64,000 nt of DNA from Bacteroidota bacterium (GCA_023412195.1 JAEYNZ010000042.1:1-64000); one strand, 5' to 3'; positions 17,780 through 27,613 are shown, counted from the first letter of the stretch. The notes: generated by a model not told the origin, from the sequence alone. Program-made: numbers and translations.

Positions 17780-18141
17780 TTATAAAGTGGAAAGCCTGTT
17801 TGACACTATTGGCAATCAATGAAAAAATGATTTAAAGTTTAACCTGGCAGGTAATAAGATGTCGGAACAACGGTTTGCGTTCCCTTAACCACACCTGCAG
17901 CAAAAAGAAGTATTCATGGGGTGTAAGTGACCATTTTTCGGTAATTTACAGGGTGGTCAGTTATTACAAGCTCCTGAATTGCAATTTAATATGAATGAAT
18001 GAGTATTCTTCCTCCCTCTTATTGTAATTTTAACAATTAACCTTTATATTTATCATGTATTTACAGCTTGATTTTTATAAAGCTAAAAATTAAAGTCGAA
18101 TAGGTACCCTATCAATTTATTCATTCTAATATCTACGAGCC
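17780..18141. other. Gene-free AT-rich stretch
   Basis: Nothing convincing on either strand; it should contain the promoter for the PHP-domain gene at 18142, but no TAnnTTTG element stands out. Confidence 0.4.
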
Positions 18142-18945
18142 ATGAAAAGAAGAACCTTTATTGAGAAAACAGCTATGGCATCGGGTATGCTGCTTTCTTT
18201 TCCTGTTATAGCCGGTTGCGAAAACGAAGCCATGACACATTACTCTGTAACAGATCTGCATGTTCATACAACCAGAGACTTTACTATAGAGAAGATACTT
18301 GAAATCGGGAAAAAGCATCAGGTAAATTTTGGTGTGGTAGAACATCCTGCCCCGTGGGCTTTAAAAAATGACAAGGATCTTGAGAACTATATCAATACGA
18401 TGAGGAAATACCCGGTTTATTTGGGTCTTCAGCCAACCTATCCTGGATGGTCAAAAAATTATTCTGCTGAACTCATAAGCCGGCTCGATTATATCCTTAT
18501 GGATCCGCAGATGGTTCCTCAGGGAAATGGAAAAACATGGCAGATATGGGAGTTTGATACATATATTGACGATACGGAAGATTTTATGAAGCGGTACATG
18601 GATTATACCTTAGAGGTGCTTAACAAAGAACCTGTTGATGTTTTTGCATGGCCATTGTTCCTTCCGGTATGCATTGCACGGGATTATTATTCCCTCTGGA
18701 CTGAAGAACGGATGCAGCAGATTATTACAGCTGCCAAAAACAGGAACATTGCCATTGAGATCAATGATATGGCACATACACCTCATTTGGAATTTATTGA
18801 GAAAGCAAAATCACAGGGACTCAAATTTGTATTTGGTTCTGATTGCAGGAACGACAATGCGGGCAGGCTCGCATATTGCAGGAAAATTACTCAGGAATGC
18901 AAACTTCAGTCCGATGATTTTTATCTGCCGGAAAGAAAATCCTGA
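18142..18945 (+). CDS. Exported PHP-domain (histidinol-phosphatase-like) lipoprotein
   Basis: 267 residues. A twin-arginine-like leader (KRRTFIEKTAMASG) ends in a lipobox IAGC (Cys26). The PHP metal motif DLHVHT is at residues 38-43, followed by VEHP (about 74) and GSDCRND near residue 232, the later metal and Asp positions. PHP domains hydrolyse phosphoesters with a tri-metal site; the substrate is unknown. Exported PHP proteins with Tat leaders are common in Bacteroidota. Export and lipid anchoring are read from the leader only. Confidence 0.78.
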   Translation: MKRRTFIEKTAMASGMLLSFPVIAGCENEAMTHYSVTDLHVHTTRDFTIEKILEIGKKHQVNFGVVEHPAPWALKNDKDLENYINTMRKYPVYLGLQPTYPGWSKNYSAELISRLDYILMDPQMVPQGNGKTWQIWEFDTYIDDTEDFMKRYMDYTLEVLNKEPVDVFAWPLFLPVCIARDYYSLWTEERMQQIITAAKNRNIAIEINDMAHTPHLEFIEKAKSQGLKFVFGSDCRNDNAGRLAYCRKITQECKLQSDDFYLPERKS

Positions 18946-19066
18946 AAGACTTTATAACGACATCATACATTACTTCCCCAGCATTTCAGGAACCTGTATA
19001 TTTATTGTAATTTGCCGAAAAATTGATATGCCTGATATGAAGGCAGCAACCAAATAATCAAAGTTG

Positions 19067-20053
19067 ATGCGGAAAACATGGATTTCAGCAGGCGATTTCA
19101 TCGATTTGTTTTATAAGGTAAAACAAAAAGGTATCAAAATTCTTGTTTCGAAGTTGCGTTTTTCTCCGAAGGCAAGAACAGCTTCAAAATGGAACACAGT
19201 TTCAGCATCGGCCGATTTCTGGATATTGCATCAGGTCAGGATGAGAATGAATAAAAAGTGTACAGGCCACCACAATCTTGAATATGAGGATTATGTTGTG
19301 GCAAAATACCTTTCTGATAAAAACAACCTGCATATGTTGTCGGTAGGTTGCGGTACGGGTTCAAGGGAGAGAAAATTTGCAAAGTATCCACAATTTGGTT
19401 TGATACAGGGCATAGATCTGGCTGAAAAGAAAACAAAAGAGGCCTCCCGGCTTGCGAGAGAAGAAAACCTGACCAGCATTCACTACCATGCAGGAGATTT
19501 TATGAACCTTGATTTTACCGCCGCTTCATTTGATCTCATTCTTTTTAATGCAAGTCTGCATCATTTTAGTCATATAGATGAATTACTTCAATCCAAAATC
19601 CTTCCTTTACTGAAAGACGATGGTATAATGGTTCTTTTCGAGTATGTTGGTCCTAACAGGCTTCAATGGACAAAACAACAACTGGAGTTTACTAACAGTT
19701 TGCTAAGGGAAATTCCTGAGGCATATAAAACCAGGGCAGGCAGCAGTTCAGTTAAAAGAAAAGTTTACCGTCCGGGCCTGTTAAGGATGATGATTACCGA
19801 CCCTTCTGAAGCTGTGGATTCCGAATCCATTTTCCCATCTGTGCACAAACACTTCAAGGTACTGGAGGAGAAGAAACTTGGTTGGGATATTACTCACCTT
19901 TTACTGAAGGATATTGCCCATCATTTTATAAACGGAAATCCTGAAACCCAGAAATTACTCAGGTATATTTTTGAAAAAGAAGATGAATACATGGCTATGA
20001 CCGGACGTAGTGACGGGATTTTTGGGATATATCAAAAGAAAGTCACTCATTAA
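19067..20053 (+). CDS. Class I SAM-dependent methyltransferase
   Basis: 328 residues from ATG 19067. The SAM-binding glycine loop is MLSVGCGTGSRE (about residue 92), followed by the acidic strand GIDLAEK and motif FDLILFNASLHHF (motif IV region, about 152). The N-terminal ~75 residues are basic and contain WNTVSASADFW, a pattern seen in natural-product or glycan-linked methyltransferases. Substrate unknown. Lies 121 bases after the PHP gene. Confidence 0.82.
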   Translation: MRKTWISAGDFIDLFYKVKQKGIKILVSKLRFSPKARTASKWNTVSASADFWILHQVRMRMNKKCTGHHNLEYEDYVVAKYLSDKNNLHMLSVGCGTGSRERKFAKYPQFGLIQGIDLAEKKTKEASRLAREENLTSIHYHAGDFMNLDFTAASFDLILFNASLHHFSHIDELLQSKILPLLKDDGIMVLFEYVGPNRLQWTKQQLEFTNSLLREIPEAYKTRAGSSSVKRKVYRPGLLRMMITDPSEAVDSESIFPSVHKHFKVLEEKKLGWDITHLLLKDIAHHFINGNPETQKLLRYIFEKEDEYMAMTGRSDGIFGIYQKKVTH

Positions 20054-20073
20054 TTATCAAAAAAATTTCATTA

Positions 20074-20463
20074 TTAAGCCATTGTTAGAAGTTTTAAAAT
20101 TTTCGGTATGAATATTACTCCTCCTGCAACCACCGAAACCATTGCCGCAACAAGTACCGCTCCTGCAGCATAATCCTTTATAATGCCAACCTTGAAGTTC
20201 CACTCAGGCTCTACCATATCTGCCAGTTTTTCTATGGATGAATTCAGGAGTTCAGTTACCAGAACCAATCCGCTTACAAAGGCAATGGCAATCCATTCCA
20301 TGTGTTCAATCTTTAACCATATGCCCATGATAATTGCAAAAACGATGGCAGCCACGTGAACTCTTGCGTTATGCTCCGTTTTCATCAGGTGAATAATTCC
20401 CCTCCATGCATGAGAGAAACTTTTACCCCGTTTTCTAAATGAAAATCTTTCTGTTTCTTTCAT
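20074..20463 (-). CDS. dgkA: Diacylglycerol kinase-type (undecaprenol kinase) membrane protein
   Basis: 129 residues with three membrane helices. The family signature is clear: EHNARVH near residue 30, then ELLNSSIEKLADMVEP (about 72-87) and IIKDYAAGAVLVAA, giving the Glu, Asn and Asp residues that bind Mg-ATP. In bacteria outside the Proteobacteria these enzymes mostly phosphorylate undecaprenol to recycle the lipid carrier for wall and glycan synthesis. Convergent with the methyltransferase gene. Confidence 0.92.
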   Translation of the reverse strand: MKETERFSFRKRGKSFSHAWRGIIHLMKTEHNARVHVAAIVFAIIMGIWLKIEHMEWIAIAFVSGLVLVTELLNSSIEKLADMVEPEWNFKVGIIKDYAAGAVLVAAMVSVVAGGVIFIPKILKLLTMA

Positions 20464-20677
20464 GTCATCTTGCTTAAAAGTATTTTTTTTGACTTTTTAT
20501 CCCTCGGGATATAATGACGAATATAAACAGTAAAATGTTAATTCCCAATATATGCATGATCTTCATGGGCAGGAGAGGGCATTTTGAATTGATTTACGAA
20601 TAGGGGCTGGCAAGGATTCCTTTTTCTTATCTTTATAAAGGGAATCATCATCATTTAACCCATTTTATAAGCAGCCA

Positions 20678-21172
20678 ATGATCATTGAATTGAAAGAGCT
20701 TCAGGAACAGGATCTGCCATTTGTAAAGGAAATATACGATTGGTATATTCTGAATTCCACCGCCACCTTCCATACAGAACCCGTTTCAATGGATGAATTG
20801 AAAAGCATCCTGCCTATTGGCCATTTACAGTATAGATCCTTTGTTATCCACACTGAAGGTATGGCTTGCGGGTATTGTTATATTTCACGGTACAAGCCCC
20901 GGCAGGCTTATGACCGGACTGCTGAAATCACCATTTACCTGAAGCCAGAGAATGCAGGCAGGGGAATTGGCAAAGAAACCATGAAGCTGCTTGAAGCCAT
21001 CGCAAGCGAAAAAGGAATTCGTGTACTTTTGGGAATCATTACTGCTGAAAATGAAATCAGTATTCATTTGTTTGAAAAGTGCGGTTATGAAAAATGTGCC
21101 CATTACAGGCAGGTTGGTGAAAAATTCAACCGGCTGCTTGATGTGGTGGCATACCAGAAAATATTGAAATAG
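20678..21172 (+). CDS. GNAT acetyltransferase, phosphinothricin acetyltransferase-like
   Basis: 164 residues, normal length. Opening ELKELQEQDLPFVKEIYDW with FHTEPVSMDEL is typical of the Pat subgroup; AEITIYLKPENAGRGIGKE (about 88-106) contains the acetyl-CoA pyrophosphate loop (R/Q-x-x-G-x-G/A form: GRGIGK), and the C-terminal LFEKCGYEKCAHYRQVG matches the conserved GF..vg..r.vG.k pattern. It likely acetylates a small amine; which one is unknown. Confidence 0.85.
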   Translation: MIIELKELQEQDLPFVKEIYDWYILNSTATFHTEPVSMDELKSILPIGHLQYRSFVIHTEGMACGYCYISRYKPRQAYDRTAEITIYLKPENAGRGIGKETMKLLEAIASEKGIRVLLGIITAENEISIHLFEKCGYEKCAHYRQVGEKFNRLLDVVAYQKILK

Positions 21173-21259
21173 CAGTATTCCATGAACAAAAGGGTTGCGG
21201 CATACTTTATACTTACATGAATTGCTGTTTGCAGTTCATCAATAAATACATCAGTTAAA

Positions 21260-21712
21260 ATGGATGACAAGGAAAAAGATGATTCAGTAAAAGGTTCCAT
21301 CCCCAAAGTAACAGGCATCGGAGGAGTATTCTTTTTTTCCGATAAACCGGAGGAGACTATTTCATGGTACGCAAAACATCTTGGCCTGGAAACAAATGAA
21401 TGGGGTTCAACCTTTGAGTTCAGGAATGCCAACCGGCCTGAAGAAATCAACTATCTGCAGTGGAGCCCCTTCAGTAAGGATAATAAATACTTTGCACCGT
21501 CTAAAAAAGAGTTCATGATCAATTACAGGGTGCAACATATAGAAAGACTTGTTGAAAATCTTAAAGAAAAGGGGGTAACTATTGTAGACGAGATACAGAG
21601 TTATGATTATGGGAAATTTGTTCACATATTAGATCCCGAAGGTAACAAACTTGAACTTTGGGAACCTGTTGACAGTGCGCTTACGGCCATGGGTGGTAAA
21701 ACAACCAGGTAG
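21260..21712 (+). CDS. VOC (glyoxalase/bleomycin-resistance fold) family protein
   Basis: 150 residues. Two beta-alpha-beta-beta-beta modules are visible: VTGIGGVFFFSDKPEETISWYAKHLG (first part, in excerpt) and MINYRVQHIERLVENLKEKG, with the closing strand HILDPEGNKLELWEP carrying the usual metal-ligand Glu. Function within the superfamily cannot be set. Follows the GNAT gene by 87 bases. Confidence 0.82.
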   Translation: MDDKEKDDSVKGSIPKVTGIGGVFFFSDKPEETISWYAKHLGLETNEWGSTFEFRNANRPEEINYLQWSPFSKDNKYFAPSKKEFMINYRVQHIERLVENLKEKGVTIVDEIQSYDYGKFVHILDPEGNKLELWEPVDSALTAMGGKTTR

Positions 21713-21920
21713 GTTTAAAGGATGATTTACAGTTTCTTATTACCCCGGCTGCCTGTTTAATTCTAATAGTCCCGGTGACGGAGCCACTAAAGTTTGGTGT
21801 CATATAACATTTTAGGCTACCTGATGAGGGTAGGGGGCCGGTGGTTTTCAATCCCCGACTAGCACAGTGGAGTTATAATGAATCATCATTATTCATGCAG
21901 TGGAGTATGTACGCTTGTTC

Positions 21921-22388
21921 TTACTTTAATCTTACAAAATGGTAGTTGTACCTGTCGCAGCAAGGTGAATTCATGTGCAGTGTATCTTTCCCTGCAAAAA
22001 AGATGAACTTTTCATTGTCACCCATATATACGGCCGACTTTTCATCTTTCTCAAAAAATATCCTGATCCTGTCTTCATTTGGTACTTCAACTGTTACGAT
22101 TTTTCCATACTCAAGAACATCTGCCTCGCTGAAAATTCCATAAATCCCATATTTTTTAACTTCCAGCATGTCAAAGTTCAGATCATGTCCACTGCCTGTT
22201 AAACCCCCTGAGACGGCAAATAGCTTCCAGCTGCCATAAATATCCAGGTACTCCTGACTGAAAATCTCCGAAGGATAATATTCATTTGATTTTAAATGCC
22301 CCAGGGTAGCCTGTGTTTCAAGAGAACTGTTGCAGCCAGTCAGACCTGAAACAGCTGCTATAAACAATGTTAATATAAGAGCTTTCAT
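21921..22388 (-). CDS. Lipoprotein of unknown function
   Basis: 155 residues from ATG 22388, chosen because it begins a clean lipoprotein signal (MKALILTLFIAAVSGLTGC, Cys19). The mature part is beta-rich (GKIVTVEVPNEDRIRIFF, KFIFFAGKDTLHMNSPCC) like a small lipocalin-type domain; two adjacent Cys and DRYNYHFVRLK end the protein. No named family recognised. Confidence 0.6.
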   Translation of the reverse strand: MKALILTLFIAAVSGLTGCNSSLETQATLGHLKSNEYYPSEIFSQEYLDIYGSWKLFAVSGGLTGSGHDLNFDMLEVKKYGIYGIFSEADVLEYGKIVTVEVPNEDRIRIFFEKDEKSAVYMGDNEKFIFFAGKDTLHMNSPCCDRYNYHFVRLK

Positions 22389-22529
22389 AGTTCCAAAAAT
22401 AGTTTTAACTTTCAACATCTCCGGGAAACTGCTACTAATCATTTAGCTGAGTCTTTTTTACACAATTACAAGAATCCGGATTGTGCATATCACTTAAAGA
22501 TTCTTTTGGCTGCCATTTAGTTGCGTGTT

Positions 22530-23381
22530 TTATATTTTTTTCTTTTCTGCCACATAGAAGGTAACATGTCTGCTGTTCCATGATTCCGCGCTGTCAGGCA
22601 GCACGTTTTCATAATCCTTGATGTTGATGAACCCTCGTGGCATGAGCAGCCCAGACAGGTCCTCCCTGTTGTAATAATGGGTCCAGAAGATGTAAGTCTC
22701 AGCCCTGCCCTCATGATCGAAAATGGTATGCCGTGTGGCAGTAACTTTATTTTCAGGATAAATGAAACCATCATTCAGTGCAAGGTAAGGGGTAGCCTTC
22801 CAAAATCCCTTTTCCTTTGCCTCCCATGAGTTTGAAGCCGCCGTTTCCTCAGGATTTTTATCATTAACAACATCAAAAATAAACATGCCACCAGGCTTTA
22901 ATGCTCTGTGGATGTTTATCAGGACCTGTTCTCTTTCTTCTGGTAGCAAAACACAAAAATCAAGATAGATCATTATAACCAAATCGAAGCACTCTTCAAA
23001 ATCCAGGTGAAGATAATTCTGATTCAGGTAGGTGATATTAAATTTTTTATCTTTTGCCTGACCCCTTGCATAACGTATTGAATTACTTGAGAAGTCAACT
23101 CCTGTTACCTCGTGACCCCGTATTGCAAAATATTCAGCATACAATCCAGGGCCGCAACCCAGATCGAGAATTCTCATTCTTTCCATCTCTGCCTGAGCCA
23201 GTATCCATTTGGCTGTATGATGCGTTTTAAGCCTGCTCCTGCTTGCTGTGTCACGTTCCGGATCAAGATGCAGTTCCAGCAGCCGCTTTGATATATAAGG
23301 CTCTGTCCACATAACGGCCGTACCCTTTTCATAAAGGCATGGACCGGCTGATAATTTTAAGATTAAATCCTGATCAATCAT
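22530..23381 (-). CDS. Class I SAM-dependent methyltransferase
   Basis: 283 residues. SAM loop RILDLGCGPGLYAEYFA (about 70-86), acidic residue in VTGVDFSSNSI, and FDLVIMIYLDFCVLLPEER plus HRALKPGGMFIFDV (motifs IV-VI). C-terminal half is beta strands typical of small-molecule methyltransferases. First of three genes reading toward the left with short gaps (DinB, DUF3795, this one), likely one transcript. Substrate unknown. Confidence 0.85.
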   Translation of the reverse strand: MIDQDLILKLSAGPCLYEKGTAVMWTEPYISKRLLELHLDPERDTASRSRLKTHHTAKWILAQAEMERMRILDLGCGPGLYAEYFAIRGHEVTGVDFSSNSIRYARGQAKDKKFNITYLNQNYLHLDFEECFDLVIMIYLDFCVLLPEEREQVLINIHRALKPGGMFIFDVVNDKNPEETAASNSWEAKEKGFWKATPYLALNDGFIYPENKVTATRHTIFDHEGRAETYIFWTHYYNREDLSGLLMPRGFINIKDYENVLPDSAESWNSRHVTFYVAEKKKI

Positions 23382-23406
23382 ATAAACTGGCGCTTTAAAA
23401 GCATCT

Positions 23407-23823
23407 TTAATTCCCGGTTGCGAAGTTTTCTCCGCAGTTTAAGCAGAATTTCCTGTGAACACAAAGGGTTGCACCGCAACCGGGGCACGTCCATCTTATC
23501 CTTTCCTTTTCCATAAATTCTGCTATTCCCTTTTCCCTGATGAATTCCAGGTTTTCGAGCATGCTCATCATGTACCGGGTCCTGTAACGCTTGTCCAGCT
23601 GTTTTAACCTGCGGCAGGGGAATTTGCTGCATTCATAGCAGAATCCAGATTCAGTTTCATTCAGGATTGCACAATTCTTTATGATGCAGGATACACAGTA
23701 AGCCGGATAACTTTTGCCGTCATCCCTGCACCCGCTGCAATGATTTTTCTCACGCAGGTATCCCAGGCATATCCCGCAGTTCATGCCACAGGGGGCTATC
23801 AGGTCCGTGTCATTGTTTTTCAT
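23407..23823 (-). CDS. DUF3795 cysteine-rich protein
   Basis: 138 residues with 16 Cys. The opening LIAPCGMNCGICLGYLREKN and HCSGCRDDGK are the DUF3795 signature; a C-terminal CPGCGATLC / CLNCG zinc-ribbon-like pair follows. It probably binds zinc or an Fe-S cluster. Function of the family is unknown. It starts four bases inside the end of the DinB gene, so the two are translationally coupled. Confidence 0.82.
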   Translation of the reverse strand: MKNNDTDLIAPCGMNCGICLGYLREKNHCSGCRDDGKSYPAYCVSCIIKNCAILNETESGFCYECSKFPCRRLKQLDKRYRTRYMMSMLENLEFIREKGIAEFMEKERIRWTCPGCGATLCVHRKFCLNCGENFATGN

Positions 23824-24293
23824 GATTGCCTACTGTTGATAAGCTCCTGTATTTCATTGAAATGAAGATGAGTATGTTCAATGTACCCTTCTGCCATCTG
23901 TTGCAGTGTGATTGTATCACCTTCAAAATTCTCCCATGTATGGCTAAGTGAATCCTCTTTAAAAGAACGCATTACCCGGATGAGGTGCAGGTTGTAGTAC
24001 TTCCATAACCTTATCAGGTCCTGCCATTCGGCATGCTGATAGTCCTGCAGTCTGATCCACAGGTCGTTGTCCTGTTGATAATCAGGAAAACTCAGCTGTG
24101 GATTATATTGCAGCCTGACCATTCTTTGGTGGTTATTGGATGCAGAATCGATCAGGTGACCGAGGATTTCCTTTATGGTCCTGTACTGACTGTTGCGCCT
24201 GCCCGAGATGACATCCTCAGGCAATGCAACCAGATATTTCTCCCACGTATTGATGACATCCAGAATATCACCTGTTATTTTAATTATATCCAT
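23820..24293 (-). CDS. DinB-family four-helix protein
   Basis: 157 residues. Helical throughout, with the metal-ligand His residues in the expected places: GHLIDSASNNHQRM (about residue 47) and EGYIEHTHLHFNEI near the end. DinB/YfiT-like proteins bind a divalent metal and many act as thiol-dependent S-transferases. First gene of the DinB-DUF3795-methyltransferase unit. Confidence 0.82.
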   Translation of the reverse strand: MDIIKITGDILDVINTWEKYLVALPEDVISGRRNSQYRTIKEILGHLIDSASNNHQRMVRLQYNPQLSFPDYQQDNDLWIRLQDYQHAEWQDLIRLWKYYNLHLIRVMRSFKEDSLSHTWENFEGDTITLQQMAEGYIEHTHLHFNEIQELINSRQS

Positions 24294-24407
24294 CGATTGT
24301 AGTTTTTAAGGCAGGTGTTATCTATGCTGACTTTTAACCCGCTTCAATCAAGTTTAACCTTCTAAAAATAATCATTTTATGAATGCAATGATATTTCAAA
24401 TACACGA

Positions 24408-26663
24408 TCAAAGGATGTTCATCAGGAACTTTGCAGTATAGGAATTTTTACATTTTACCAGGTCTTCCGGTACGCCTTCGAAAAGTACCTCCCCTCCATT
24501 CTTCCCCCCTTCAGGACCCATATCGATGATCCAGTCGGCATACCGGATGATATCCAGGTTATGTTCAATGATTACTACCGTGTTGTTCCTGTCGACCAGC
24601 GACTTTACAATCCTGTAGAAATTTTCAATATCCGACATATGCAGGCCTGTTGTAGGTTCATCCATGATGTAAATATTGCTTTCCCTGTTCAGTTCAGTTG
24701 CAATTTTTAGCCGTTGAGATTCTCCCCCTGAAAAGGTGCTCAGTGACTGCCCCAGTTTGATATATCCCAGTCCCACCTCCTGTAACAGGTGCAAATGTTT
24801 CTTTATTTTAGGTACTTTAAAAAAATCAGCGGCCTGGTGTACGGTCATCTCAAGAACATCTGCAATGTTTTTATCCCTGTATTGCAATTCAAGTACATCG
24901 GCATGATAGCGTTTGCCCTCGCATTCATCGCAGATTGTTTTTACAGAATCGAGGAAATGCAATTCGAATGTCAGCACACCCTGTCCGTTGCATTTCAAAC
25001 AGGCACCTTTGGAATTAAAACTGAAAAGGGAAGCATCTGTACCTGTAGCCCTTGCAAATTCTTTTCTGATCAGATCAAATACCCCAATGAAAGTTGCTGC
25101 ATTTGCCCTTGGTGACTTTCCGATTGTCGACTGATCAATTACAATAGCTTCGGGATGCTGCCGTGCAAAGCAATCATGAATCAGACTGCTTTTACCACTG
25201 CCAGCAACCCCGGTGACACAGGTAAGTACCCCTTTTGGAATTCTTGCCGATACATTTTTGAGGTTATTTGCCGTTGCATTATTTATGCTGAAAAATGAAT
25301 CTGCCACTTTCCTGTGCCTGATTGGCTTTATCTGGCGGAACAGGTATTTGCCTGTTTCACTTCCTGATTTCATAAGCCCTGCAGGTTCCCCGTTGTAAAC
25401 CACTGTGCCCCCCTGTCTGCCGGCACCGGGACCGATGTCAACAATCCATTCGGCAGCTTTTATTACATCAGGGTCATGCTCAACCACCAGTACACTATTT
25501 CCCTTGTCCTTCAGCCGGAAAAGTATCCTGAGCAGGTTTTCTGTATCACGGGGATGCAGGCCAATGGTGGGTTCATCAAGTATGTACAGCATGTCAACCA
25601 GGTTGCAGTCCAGTTGCTTCGACATCTTAACACGCTGTGATTCACCTCCCGATAATGTTCCTGTTGCCCGGTCAAGTGACAGATAACCCACACCTGTTTC
25701 AATCAGCTGGTGCAGTAGAAATCTGGCTTTCCTCAGGATTGGCCGCGAAATCTCATCATCTATATCGTTTAGATATTTCAGTACATCATACAGTTCCATG
25801 CTACATACATCTGAGATTGACAGGCCGTTGACCGATATACCCCTTGCCCTTTCATTCAAACGCGATCCGTTGCATTGACTGCATGTTTTATAGTCAAAGT
25901 GCCTGGTATAAGCGTTCTTTTCATCTTCCGGCGATTCGTCATCAGCCCTTGCAGCTACCGCTTTCTCCAGCTTCCGTGCTATACCTTCAAACGTACGCTT
26001 GTAAGTGAGTTTTTCCTCTGTGCCTTGAACCACGAAGGGTTCTGAATACAGCATCATCTCCAGCTCCTCATCCTTAAACTCCCTCAGAGGCTTTTCTGTA
26101 TCGATAACATTCAGCTGTAATAGCTCTTTCCATAAAAAACCCCCAATCCTGTAATGCGGGTGGGTGATGGCTCCTTCCCTGATGGACTTTTCCTTGTCGA
26201 GGAACAGGTTTATGTCAACTTTGATCTGTTTACCCAACCCATTACAGTGCGGGCACATCCCTTCCGGGTGATTGAATGAAAAATAAAACGAAGGGCCAAT
26301 GAATGGCTTTCCTAATCTTGAAAACAACAGCCGCAGGTATGTGTTTATTTCGGTGGCAGTGCCAACCGTGCTCCGAAGGTTATTGCCCATACGTTTCTGG
26401 TCGATGACAATGGCAGTCGACAGGTTCAGGATGTCGTCCACATCAGGCCTTGATAACTTTGGCATGCGGGTGCGGGCAAAAGTGCTGAAGGTTTCGATCA
26501 GCTGCCTTTGCGCTTCAGTATAAATGGTATCAAAAAGCAGGGATGATTTCCCCGATCCGGAAACTCCTGTAAATACAACCAATTTATCCCGGGGAATTTC
26601 AATGTCGATGTTCCTGAGGTTGTTGGTGTGGGCATTCTGCACCACAATTTGATTTCTTTTCAT
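24408..26663 (-). CDS. UvrA-like ABC ATPase lacking the UvrB-binding domain
   Basis: 751 residues from ATG 26663 (MKRNQIVVQNAHTNNL). Two ABC ATPases: Walker A GVSGSGKSS and GVAGSGKSS, signatures LSGGESQRVKMS and FSGGESQRLKIA, Walker B LDEPTIGLHP and MDEPTTGLHM. Zinc fingers CSQCNGSRLN and CLKCNGQG...CDECEGKRY remain. After LRLLFSRLG the chain passes within a few residues to FYFSFNHPEGMCPHCNG; in full UvrA about 110 residues with the UvrB-binding domain and first zinc module lie between. So this is the short UvrA2/DrrC-like class, linked in other bacteria to drug or damage tolerance rather than UvrABC repair. An AraC regulator is just upstream. Confidence 0.9.
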   Translation of the reverse strand: MKRNQIVVQNAHTNNLRNIDIEIPRDKLVVFTGVSGSGKSSLLFDTIYTEAQRQLIETFSTFARTRMPKLSRPDVDDILNLSTAIVIDQKRMGNNLRSTVGTATEINTYLRLLFSRLGKPFIGPSFYFSFNHPEGMCPHCNGLGKQIKVDINLFLDKEKSIREGAITHPHYRIGGFLWKELLQLNVIDTEKPLREFKDEELEMMLYSEPFVVQGTEEKLTYKRTFEGIARKLEKAVAARADDESPEDEKNAYTRHFDYKTCSQCNGSRLNERARGISVNGLSISDVCSMELYDVLKYLNDIDDEISRPILRKARFLLHQLIETGVGYLSLDRATGTLSGGESQRVKMSKQLDCNLVDMLYILDEPTIGLHPRDTENLLRILFRLKDKGNSVLVVEHDPDVIKAAEWIVDIGPGAGRQGGTVVYNGEPAGLMKSGSETGKYLFRQIKPIRHRKVADSFFSINNATANNLKNVSARIPKGVLTCVTGVAGSGKSSLIHDCFARQHPEAIVIDQSTIGKSPRANAATFIGVFDLIRKEFARATGTDASLFSFNSKGACLKCNGQGVLTFELHFLDSVKTICDECEGKRYHADVLELQYRDKNIADVLEMTVHQAADFFKVPKIKKHLHLLQEVGLGYIKLGQSLSTFSGGESQRLKIATELNRESNIYIMDEPTTGLHMSDIENFYRIVKSLVDRNNTVVIIEHNLDIIRYADWIIDMGPEGGKNGGEVLFEGVPEDLVKCKNSYTAKFLMNIL

Positions 26664-26739
26664 ACGATACACTTTTAATTTCACCATGCGGGACATGCAA
26701 GAATTATTGACACAATTTCTATTATCTTATATCCCTGTG

Positions 26740-26747
26740 CAAAATTA
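26740..26747 (-). promoter_or_regulatory. -7 element upstream of the UvrA-like gene
   Basis: On the minus strand TAATTTTG fits TAnnTTTG, about 75 bases before the chosen ATG (26663); in-frame alternatives closer to it (26687) exist. Confidence 0.4.
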
Positions 26748-26794
26748 CACGGATCAGTCGGGGAGAAATTGTAAAAAACCGACTTTGGAAACTG

Positions 26795-27613
26795 TCATCC
26801 GCAATATGATACACTGTCGTTAAAATTGGGGTATGCCGCAAGAAACTCTTTAGGCGTGTAACCCGAATATCTTTTGAAGTCGTGAATGAAATGTGCCTGG
26901 TCAAAATACCCGTTTATATATGCATGATTTGTAAGGCTGAATTTCCTGTAATTTTCGAAGCCAGTCAGTATTCGTCTGAACCGTATAATCTTTCCATATT
27001 GCCCGGGCGTTTTACCCACAAAAGCTGCAAATTTTCTTTCGAGGGTTTTGGAAGTTACTGACAGACGTTGAGCCATGCCAGCGGCACTTATTTGTCCGCC
27101 GGTTTCCTGTATCAGTCTGATGCCATTGTCTACAAGATTTTTATCATAAAATGAAACGGGGGAATACCTTTTCAGCAGAAATTTTTCAACTACCGCAATC
27201 CTTTCCTCAGCAGTATTGGCATTGCATATCTTCTCCTCAGTCTGTCTGATTTCCCGGCTAAATATTTCTGCCAGGTCGATGCTCCTGTCTTCCAACTCCA
27301 GAAGAGGCACCCTGAAAAAGTGACAAGCCCCTGCAGGTTTAAATGACACAAAAATGACCCCGGATTCCCCTGTTGTTGTAACATCGGAATAGGAACTGCT
27401 CAGGCCGCTTATAATGGATCTGGGCTGCCGGCTGAGATTGCCATCAGCCTGATACAATGCAAAGGGATGCCTGTAGTGAAACATTAGTTGGATGTGCTCA
27501 ACAGGTATTACCCTTTCAATGGTGTTGGCCTCATAAATACCGCTCTCCATCAGGCAATAATGACTGATATATTCCTTAAGCAGGTCGCATGGTGACACAA
27601 ATTGAAAATGCAT
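26795..27613 (-). CDS. AraC-family transcriptional regulator
   Basis: 272 residues. The N-terminal domain (CDLLKEYISHYCLMES..VIPVEHIQLMFHY) is the cupin-like sensor of the DUF6597 type; the C-terminal ~100 residues hold two helix-turn-helix units (ISAAGMAQRLSVTSKTLERKFAAFVGKTPGQY and YINGYFDQAHFIHDFKRYSGYTPKEF, in excerpt). It sits 130 bases upstream of the UvrA-like ATPase on the same strand and may control it. Confidence 0.88.
   Translation of the reverse strand: MHFQFVSPCDLLKEYISHYCLMESGIYEANTIERVIPVEHIQLMFHYRHPFALYQADGNLSRQPRSIISGLSSSYSDVTTTGESGVIFVSFKPAGACHFFRVPLLELEDRSIDLAEIFSREIRQTEEKICNANTAEERIAVVEKFLLKRYSPVSFYDKNLVDNGIRLIQETGGQISAAGMAQRLSVTSKTLERKFAAFVGKTPGQYGKIIRFRRILTGFENYRKFSLTNHAYINGYFDQAHFIHDFKRYSGYTPKEFLAAYPNFNDSVSYCG

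Noticed and set aside
21841..21910. Short palindrome flanked by CAGTGGAGT direct repeats as an insertion scar
   Set aside because: The repeat is only 9 bases and the palindrome short; too weak to claim an element.
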